A stretch of 10,242 nucleotides of DNA from assembly GCA_020847355.1 (NCBI GenBank), contig JADLCG010000270.1, positions 1 to 10,242 of the forward strand, in the 5' to 3' direction. The position numbers were made by a program, and so were the translations under genes. Positions 6,146 to 10,242 of the stretch are shown in pieces. The DNA comes from Anaerolineales bacterium. GTDB taxonomy: Bacteria; Chloroflexota; Anaerolineae; Anaerolineales; Villigracilaceae. Every line of letters starts with the position of its first letter. The stretch's first letter is position 1. Under the pieces are notes generated by a model. That model worked only from the letters and a program-made list of their open reading frames with translations. It ran no database searches and was not told the DNA's origin.

Positions 6146-6469
6146 TTACACATGCGGAATGAGTTTAGCGGCAAGTTTATCTTTGGGTTGAAAACCAGTA
6201 ATTCTTTCCTTCACTTCGCCGCTCTTGAAAAGCATGAGCGTCGGAATACCCATCACGCCGTATTGCGTCATCAAATTGGGGTTTGCATCCGCATCCAATT
6301 TGACGACTTTGACTTTGCCAGCCCATTCGCCAGCGAGTTGCTCAACGATTGGCGCGATCATTTTACAGGGTTGGCACCAATTGGCGGTGAAATCCACCAG
6401 CACGGGCAAGCCTGCGCCGATCACTTCTTGCTGAAAATCCTGTTCGGTTACATATTTAACTTCGGTCAT
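6146..6469 (-). CDS. trxA: Thioredoxin with WCQPC active site
   Basis: Small cytoplasmic disulfide reductase that keeps ribonucleotide reductase, peroxiredoxins and other enzymes reduced. The 107 residues are the usual length. The active site is WCQPCK (31-36) with Cys32 and Cys35, Asp26 buried behind it in VDFTANW, the cis-proline in GIPT (Pro76), and the FKSGEV turn (81-86). The residue between Cys32 and Pro34 is Gln instead of the commoner Gly, which is expected to alter redox potential modestly. GGAGGT, 4 nt before ATG 6469, fixes the start; a longer in-frame reading from 6622 would run back through the divergent tRNA. It is a single-gene unit, ending at a strong hairpin terminator. Confidence 0.95.
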   Translation of the reverse strand: MTEVKYVTEQDFQQEVIGAGLPVLVDFTANWCQPCKMIAPIVEQLAGEWAGKVKVVKLDADANPNLMTQYGVMGIPTLMLFKSGEVKERITGFQPKDKLAAKLIPHV

Positions 6470-6500
6470 ATCTACCTCCACAACAAAGATGTGCCGTACC

Positions 6501-6529
6501 TTGCCTGTATTACCTTCACATGATAGAAT
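6501..6529 (+). promoter_or_regulatory. Promoter of the tRNA-Lys gene
   Basis: -35 TTGCCT (6501-6506) and -10 TAGAAT (6524-6529) are exactly 17 bp apart; the -10 matches consensus at five of six positions. The start would be near 6536, about 13 nt before the mature tRNA 5' end. Confidence 0.75.
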
Positions 6530-6549
6530 ACTGCCCGCCTGAAAAAAAC

Positions 6550-6621
6550 GGGCGCGTAGCTCAATGGTAGAGCAGCGGCCTTTTAAGCCGTTTGTTGAGA
6601 GTTCGAGCCTCTCCGCGCTCA
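6550..6621 (+). tRNA. tRNA-Lys, anticodon UUU
   Basis: A full cloverleaf can be drawn. The acceptor stem is GGGCGCG (6550-6556) with CGCGCTC (6614-6620), with one G-U. The D stem is GCTC/GAGC. The anticodon stem is GCGGC/GCCGT (one G-U) with loop CTTTTAA, placing anticodon TTT at 6582-6584. The variable loop is TTGTT. The T stem GAGAG/CTCTC carries loop TTCGAGC. The discriminator is A6621 and no CCA is encoded, so it must be added after transcription. The last 20 nt form the beginning of the first unit of the downstream 95-bp tandem array. Confidence 0.96.
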
Positions 6622-6626
6622 CTTGT

Positions 6627-6654
6627 AAAATCCTCTAGTCATAGAGGATTTTTT
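6627..6654 (+). terminator. tRNA-Lys terminator (array copy 1)
   Basis: Stem AAAATCCTCTA/TAGAGGATTTT (11 bp) with loop GTCA and a six-T run, 5 nt after the tRNA discriminator base. A clear intrinsic terminator on the plus strand. Confidence 0.88.
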
Positions 6655-6719
6655 GTTGCGAGCGTTTTGTTGCGAGCCCCCATTGAGGGGGTGATATTCG
6701 AGCCGTCGCGCTCACTTGT

Positions 6720-6750
6720 AAAATCCTCTAGTCACATAGAGGATTTTTTT
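6720..6750 (+). terminator. Repeated terminator hairpin (array copy 2)
   Basis: The same 11-bp stem as in copy 1, with loop GTCACA and a seven-T run. Confidence 0.8.
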
Positions 6751-6814
6751 CTGCGAGCGCTTTGTCGCGAGCCCCCATTGAGGGGATAGTATTCGATCCG
6801 CCGCGCTCACTTGC

Positions 6815-6845
6815 AAAATCCTCTAGTTACATAGAGGATTTTTTT
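6815..6845 (+). terminator. Repeated terminator hairpin (array copy 3)
   Basis: The same 11-bp stem with loop GTTACA and a seven-T run. Confidence 0.8.
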
Positions 6846-6909
6846 CTGCGAGCGCTTTGTCGCGAGCCCCCATTGAGGGGATGATATTCAAGCCATCGCG
6901 CTCACTTGT

Positions 6910-6940
6910 AAAATCCTCTAGTTACATAGAGGATTTTTTT
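6910..6940 (+). terminator. Repeated terminator hairpin (array copy 4)
   Basis: The same 11-bp stem with loop GTTACA and a seven-T run; last of the four stops before the convergent HEAT-gene terminator. Confidence 0.8.
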
Positions 6941-6989
6941 CTGCGAGCGTTTTGCCGCGAGCCCCCATTGAGGGGATGATAGTAAAATC

Positions 6990-7027
6990 AAAAAGTCCCG
7001 AAGGCTTATATAAGCCTTCGGGACTTT
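6990..7027 (-). terminator. Intrinsic terminator of the rseP-HEAT unit
   Basis: A 36-bp perfect palindrome (6992-7027, 18-bp arms, AAAGTCCCGAAGGCTTAT and its complement). On the minus strand it is followed by UUUUU, then GA and UUUU. It stands 13 nt beyond the HEAT-gene stop and can also stop plus-strand readthrough from the tRNA array. Confidence 0.87.
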
Positions 7028-7040
7028 GACTTACAGCAAA

Positions 7041-8006
7041 CTATTCTTCATCATCTGCTTCTTCTTCGTCAAAAGCCAATAAATCAAATTTATCCAGTTC
7101 TTCGGTCATATCTAAATTTTCGAGAGCGTCTTCGATGAAGGCAATTGCGTCTTCATCGTCGGTTTGGTCCATGAGGCTTTCTAAATAAGCGCGGACATCT
7201 TCGCCGCCGATTTGCGAAAGCGCCCAAACTGTCGCGGAGATAATCTCGTCGTCTTCCTCTTCTTCCAGCAAACTCAGCAAAAGTTGACGCGCCGAATCTG
7301 CGCGCAATTCGCCTGCGGCTTGTACAGCCGCCAAGCGCACTTCCCCATCTTCATCGAGCAATTTGCTCACAACTTGATCCACCCATTGTTCGTCGCTGTT
7401 GCGTCCCATTGCAGTTAGGGAGCTAACGATCCATTTCTTTTCAGCCCGTTGAAACGCCGAACGGATGAGCGTCTCAACCTCAAACCTTGAAGAGAAGCCT
7501 AAAGCTTCCAGAGCCGCTCGGCGTAAACCGGCATGTTCTTCGCCATTGGCAATGGCAAGCAAAGCGTCTTCCGTTTGATGATGAAGTTCTTCGGGTAATT
7601 CTTCTAATTCGCCCAACAGAATAAATTCGCCTAACAAGTTTGCGGCTTCTAAACGCGGTTCTAGGTCTGGATCATTTTTGAGAATCTCGATCAATGCTGC
7701 GGCGAGGGCGGGATCGTCCGATTCTACGAGCAGGCGTATGGCGCTGGCGCGGACTTCTGCATCTGGATCATTTAGCAAGGCATAGCCGAGGTCTTCAAAA
7801 GAAACGAGGGTGTCTGAGTCTAAGAGCGCTACCAGCCCATTGAGCAGAGTCAGTTTTCGGGTCAGAGTGAGGCGGGGCCAGAGCGCCAAGAGCGCCTTCA
7901 AGTCCAGCGGGTCAATATCCGAAAAATGCGGCAAGAAGCGTTTCGGAAATTCCTTTTTATCTTGTAGCGCGTCCAGCACGGTTTGAAATGAAGTTTGTTC
8001 AGTCAT
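7041..8006 (-). CDS. Acidic HEAT-repeat protein
   Basis: A 321-residue helical-repeat protein with no enzymatic motif that I can see. HEAT-like helix pairs recur from about 75 to 297: DPDAEVRASAIRLLVE (80-95), EPRLEAANLLGEF (116-128), AGLRRAALEALGF (159-171), EDGEVRLAAVQAAGEL (219-234) and DEIISATVWALSQIG (253-267). The Asp/Arg/Ala pattern is typical of protein-binding solenoids. The protein is strongly acidic, with EEEEDDE at about 248-254 and a terminal FDEEEADDEE. No signal peptide or membrane segment is visible, so a cytoplasmic scaffold is likely. It begins 3 nt after the rseP stop with no good Shine-Dalgarno, suggesting coupled translation, and ends at a strong terminator. The partner and process are unknown. 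Confidence 0.82.
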   Translation of the reverse strand: MTEQTSFQTVLDALQDKKEFPKRFLPHFSDIDPLDLKALLALWPRLTLTRKLTLLNGLVALLDSDTLVSFEDLGYALLNDPDAEVRASAIRLLVESDDPALAAALIEILKNDPDLEPRLEAANLLGEFILLGELEELPEELHHQTEDALLAIANGEEHAGLRRAALEALGFSSRFEVETLIRSAFQRAEKKWIVSSLTAMGRNSDEQWVDQVVSKLLDEDGEVRLAAVQAAGELRADSARQLLLSLLEEEEDDEIISATVWALSQIGGEDVRAYLESLMDQTDDEDAIAFIEDALENLDMTEELDKFDLLAFDEEEADDEE

Positions 8007-8009
8007 AAT

Positions 8010-9122
8010 TTATGGAGTTGGAATTTGAATCGGATTGATAAAATCCATCACGTTGACGAAAAGCATTAAGCCAATCAATAAAAGCATGGCAATGCCATTG
8101 ACGGCGTTCTCCCATTCGGCGGGAATGCGTTTTTTGAAAAAGATTTCCGGCAAAGTGAAAAGAATTCTGCCGCCATCCAGCGCGGGGATGGGAAATAAAT
8201 TGAACACGCCCAGCGAAATGCTCAACGCGCCAATCAGATTCAAAGTCCAGTTGGTGGGTTGCGGCGCGGCGGCAGGAGTTGGCGCGGCGGCGGCTTCCTG
8301 ACGGCTGGTCACATCCTCTTCCACCGCCATATCAAACATATCAAAAATTCCTTTGAAACCGACAAAGCGGGCTTCTTCTGGAGCGATTGCGCCTTGAAGC
8401 AAAGCCACCGGCAAATAGACGATCGTTGCGGCTTGAAGCGCCGTCACGGTTACGCCGCCGCTCACGATTTCGGAAAATGTCGCCGGGCGGGTTGGATAAC
8501 CCAACTGCACGCCCAACGCGCCTTCCGTTTTGGGGCGGGTAGATAAAGGCGTGGCGCTCAATTTAACTTCTGCGCCGTTGCGGTCAATCAATAAATTAAC
8601 CGGCTGATCGAGATTTTTTTGGATCAAATCAATCGCCGCTTGAAGTTCTTCCACCGGTTGCCCATTGATGGCTTTGATCAAATCTCCGTCTTGAACGCCC
8701 GCTTCAGAGGCTGGAGAGTTCGCGCTCACCGCTTCAATTTTCACCGCGCCGGTTTGCGGCATTCCTTCAAAGGCAATGAGCATAGAAAAAACCACAACTG
8801 CGGTCAACAAATTCATCAACGGTCCGGCGAATAAAACCACCAGCCGTTTCCATGGGGTTGCTGAAGCCAATCCGCCGGGGATGTTCGGGTCGTTTTCGCC
8901 TTTGGGGCGCACGAAGCCGCCCAAAGGCAAAGCATGAATCGTAAACTCAGTCCCCTGCCATTTGAATAACGTCGCAATTTTATAAGAGGGCAAGCCAAAG
9001 CCGAACTCTTCCACTTCAATGCCCGCCCAACGCGCCGCAATAAAATGCCCCAACTCATGCACAAAAATCATCCCGCTTAAAGCGAGGATGAAAACAAGCA
9101 AAGTTACCAATCCAGAGACCAT
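8010..9122 (-). CDS. rseP: RseP-type site-2 membrane zinc metalloprotease (M50)
   Basis: An intramembrane protease that cleaves membrane-anchored regulators or remnant signal peptides; in E. coli RseP cuts the anti-sigma factor RseA. The 370 residues show the zinc motif HELGH (22-26) in the first membrane segment, the GF..RPKGENDP loop (69-79), a second hydrophobic stretch (93-118), a PDZ domain at about 125-205 (PASEAGVQDGDLIKAINGQPV), and the third zinc-ligand motif NLFPIPALDGGRI (308-320) before a last membrane helix (342-360). An Ala/Pro-rich stretch (277-290) lies in the cytoplasmic or loop segment before the last two helices. ATG 9122 has AAGGA 7 nt upstream. The HEAT gene follows immediately. 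The natural substrate is not evident; no sigma/anti-sigma pair is in the window. Confidence 0.93.
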   Translation of the reverse strand: MVSGLVTLLVFILALSGMIFVHELGHFIAARWAGIEVEEFGFGLPSYKIATLFKWQGTEFTIHALPLGGFVRPKGENDPNIPGGLASATPWKRLVVLFAGPLMNLLTAVVVFSMLIAFEGMPQTGAVKIEAVSANSPASEAGVQDGDLIKAINGQPVEELQAAIDLIQKNLDQPVNLLIDRNGAEVKLSATPLSTRPKTEGALGVQLGYPTRPATFSEIVSGGVTVTALQAATIVYLPVALLQGAIAPEEARFVGFKGIFDMFDMAVEEDVTSRQEAAAAPTPAAAPQPTNWTLNLIGALSISLGVFNLFPIPALDGGRILFTLPEIFFKKRIPAEWENAVNGIAMLLLIGLMLFVNVMDFINPIQIPTP

Positions 9123-9156
9123 TTTTTATTCCTTAATTCAGACTGCGGAAGTCTGC

Positions 9157-9199
9157 AAAAAATTTAGACTGGAAGTTCTCTAAAGACTTCCGAAGTCTA
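9157..9199 (-). terminator. Terminator-like hairpin between mevalonate decarboxylase and rseP
   Basis: On the minus strand UAGACU (9199-9194) pairs with AGUCUA (9170-9165) and GGAAGU (9191-9186) with ACUUCC (9176-9171), with a 2-nt bulge and a 9-nt loop. AA and six Us follow. It may end the decarboxylase transcript, or act as an attenuator in the rseP leader if the -10 at 9213-9218 is real. Confidence 0.6.
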
Positions 9200-9212
9200 C
9201 TCAATAAATGAA

Positions 9213-9218
9213 ATTATA
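9213..9218 (-). promoter_or_regulatory. Candidate -10 box for rseP
   Basis: An exact TATAAT on the minus strand, about 91 nt before the rseP ATG. No good -35 box stands 16-18 bp upstream (best is TTCAAT). If used, the leader would contain the palindromic GACTTC/GAAGTC repeats. Confidence 0.35.
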
Positions 9219-9276
9219 TCTTCAAAAGGATTTGATTGAAGTTAAAGTTTTATTAGATGAATCTAACGCTTCTTAC

Positions 9277-10242
9277 TTAACTCAAAGCTGATTCGGCGCT
9301 TTGGGCGCTTTCCCCGCCGATAATTTTTGCTCCGCCCCCCGTTTGCGCGGTGAGGATTTTTTCCACGCCGGGCAATTCGCTCAATCTTTTCTCTACTTCT
9401 TTAGCATATTCCCCCAAACACAACACATGGACATTCGCGCCTGCATCCACTGTATAACCTACGGGTAAACCTTTACTCCGCCATGCGCGCACCTGATGAA
9501 AGATTTCCACAGTCGCCGCCTGCCAATACATCAACGGCGGATTAGAGGTCATCATCACCGAATGCATCATATCTGAATCATGTTCGATGATATTGGCAAA
9601 GGCTTCAAAATCTTTTTTGAGGATCGCGTTACGGCAAATATCCAGCCGACGAGTTGTATCTGCAACTCTTGCATCTTGTAATGGACTTGTGCCAGCAAGG
9701 GCATGTCCTTCGGTTGAGCCTGTCTTTTTATGCGCCGAGTTGACCACAGCAATACAATCCACTAAATTCCAATGATTTACATCTGCAATCGAAAAGGCGA
9801 AGGAATCCGCTTCGCTGGTTCCCATTTGCCATTCGACAAATCCGCCGGGGATAGAACGAGACGCAGAGCCTGAACCTCGTCTTGCTAATTTGGATAATTC
9901 GCTTTCGCTCAAATTTAATCCCGCCGCCGTGCTGGCGGATAATGCCAACGCCGCAAACGCCGCCGCCGAAGATGCAATCCCAGCGCCTGCCGGAAAATTA
10001 TTTTCGCTGGTCACTTCTGCTTTTTCAGTGATATTCGCCAGCTTACGCACGAGATCTAAAATATAAGCGACTCTTTCAAGCCCTTTACCTCTGATTTCAT
10101 CATTATTAATTAAAAGCGTATCTTGTTTTGACGAATTGAAAGCGACTGTCGTTTTAGTAAACAACCCGTCCAAATTCATAGAGATTGAGCCGTTCACAGG
10201 CAGGCGCAATTCATTATCACGATTTCCCCAATATTTAATAAA
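9277..10242 (-). CDS. mvaD: Mevalonate (di)phosphate decarboxylase, 5' end missing
   Basis: A GHMP-kinase-fold enzyme of the mevalonate route that uses ATP to decarboxylate (di)phosphomevalonate towards isopentenyl (di)phosphate for lipids, quinones and carotenoids. The frame stays open to the window edge, adding IKYWGNRDNELRLP before the internal TTG at 10209; the true start is outside. Of 321 visible residues, the key blocks are the ATP loop PAGAGIASSAAAFAALA (84-100), GSGSASRS (123-130) holding the conserved Arg, GGFVEW, and VDAGANV (265-271) holding the catalytic Asp. The entry motif is WGN where diphosphomevalonate decarboxylases usually have WGK. Chloroflexota include a proven mevalonate-5-phosphate decarboxylase (Roseiflexus), so the substrate could be the mono- or diphosphate. 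The Ala/Ser-rich tail is ordinary. Confidence 0.9.
   Translation of the reverse strand, partial: FIKYWGNRDNELRLPVNGSISMNLDGLFTKTTVAFNSSKQDTLLINNDEIRGKGLERVAYILDLVRKLANITEKAEVTSENNFPAGAGIASSAAAFAALALSASTAAGLNLSESELSKLARRGSGSASRSIPGGFVEWQMGTSEADSFAFSIADVNHWNLVDCIAVVNSAHKKTGSTEGHALAGTSPLQDARVADTTRRLDICRNAILKKDFEAFANIIEHDSDMMHSVMMTSNPPLMYWQAATVEIFHQVRAWRSKGLPVGYTVDAGANVHVLCLGEYAKEVEKRLSELPGVEKILTAQTGGGAKIIGGESAQSAESALS

Larger units (their letters stand above)
6602..6981 (+). repeat. Four-copy 95-bp tandem array carrying the 3' end of tRNA-Lys
   Basis: Units lie at 6602-6696, 6697-6791, 6792-6886 and 6887-6981, each exactly 95 bp with no spacer. Copy 1 starts inside the T-loop of tRNA-Lys, so each unit begins TTCGAGCC or a one-base variant, then CGCGCTCACTTG, the 3' acceptor strand plus discriminator. 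An 11-bp terminator hairpin follows, then GCGAGCG..., GCGAGC and CCCCCATTGAGGGG. CGCGCTCA is identical in all copies, whereas the T-stem strand (CTCTC in the tRNA) becomes GT, GC or AT in copies 2-4, so these are not functional tRNAs. Copy 1 differs by two compensating 2-nt indels. This fills the whole space between tRNA-Lys and the HEAT-gene terminator; no convincing gene lies within it. The layout recalls the E. coli tyrT repeats. Confidence 0.95.

Noticed and set aside
6470..6622. Longer trxA starting upstream at 6622
   Set aside because: The extension overlaps the divergent tRNA-Lys and its promoter; GGAGGT before ATG 6469 and normal thioredoxin length fix the shorter start.
6592..6789. 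A 65-codon plus-strand reading frame within the tRNA-repeat array, with SLVKSSSH appearing twice
   Set aside because: It starts inside tRNA-Lys, has no ribosome-binding site, and the peptide repeat simply reflects a local 93-bp offset between copies 1 and 2. The array period of 95 breaks the frame afterwards.
6602..6981. CRISPR array
   Set aside because: The 95-bp units are contiguous with no variable spacers, repeat length is far too long, and no cas gene is present.
6602..6981. Integrated mobile element with tRNA att sites
   Set aside because: The tRNA-end repeats resemble att cores, but no integrase, excisionase or cargo lies between them and the units are far too small for an element. 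The idea is kept only as one possible origin of the array.
10207..10209. TTG start for the mevalonate decarboxylase
   Set aside because: The conserved IKYWGNRD block is in frame upstream of it and the frame stays open to the window edge, so the gene is truncated by the window.

Overview
The window looks like a bacterial chromosome segment from the Chloroflexota, most likely class Anaerolineae. This is inferred from a mevalonate-pathway decarboxylase next to a site-2 protease gene, a WCQPC thioredoxin, moderate GC content, and the order infC-rpmI-rplT-macro-trmH. No phage, transposase, integrase or CRISPR array is visible. Both ends cut genes: an ECF S component on the left and the mevalonate decarboxylase on the right.

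Layout. (1) Positions 1-3280, plus strand: a four-gene ECF vitamin/micronutrient transporter (EcfS, EcfT, EcfA1, EcfA2), with EcfT/EcfA1 overlapping and EcfA2 carrying a degenerate ABC signature. (2) Positions 3277-6132, minus strand: the translation operon infC-rpmI-rplT with its own strong promoter and a terminator after rplT, followed by a macro-domain gene and a TrmH/SpoU RNA methyltransferase gene joined by an ATGA overlap. infC appears to start at a non-canonical AUA codon. (3) Positions 6146-6621: trxA (minus) divergent from a tRNA-Lys(UUU) gene (plus), which has a recognisable promoter. (4) Positions 6602-6981: an exact 95-bp, four-copy tandem array. Its first copy begins inside the tRNA, so every copy carries the last ~18-20 nt of tRNA-Lys, an intrinsic terminator hairpin and a C4/G4 hairpin. 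This is the most unusual structure in the window. Its architecture resembles the tRNA-3'-end repeats of the E. coli tyrT locus, with unrelated sequence. (5) Positions 7041-10242, minus strand: mevalonate decarboxylase, then a palindrome-rich intergenic region with a terminator-like hairpin, then an RseP-type site-2 protease coupled to an acidic HEAT-repeat protein.

How the parts work together. The ECF genes form one membrane importer driven by an asymmetric ATPase pair. infC, rpmI and rplT supply initiation and 50S ribosomal components. The methyltransferase probably modifies rRNA or tRNA. The tRNA array probably provides repeated transcription stops downstream of tRNA-Lys and may also be a source of small RNAs. 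The protease and HEAT protein form a two-gene unit of unknown joint purpose. All functional calls come from motifs read by eye; no database search was run.
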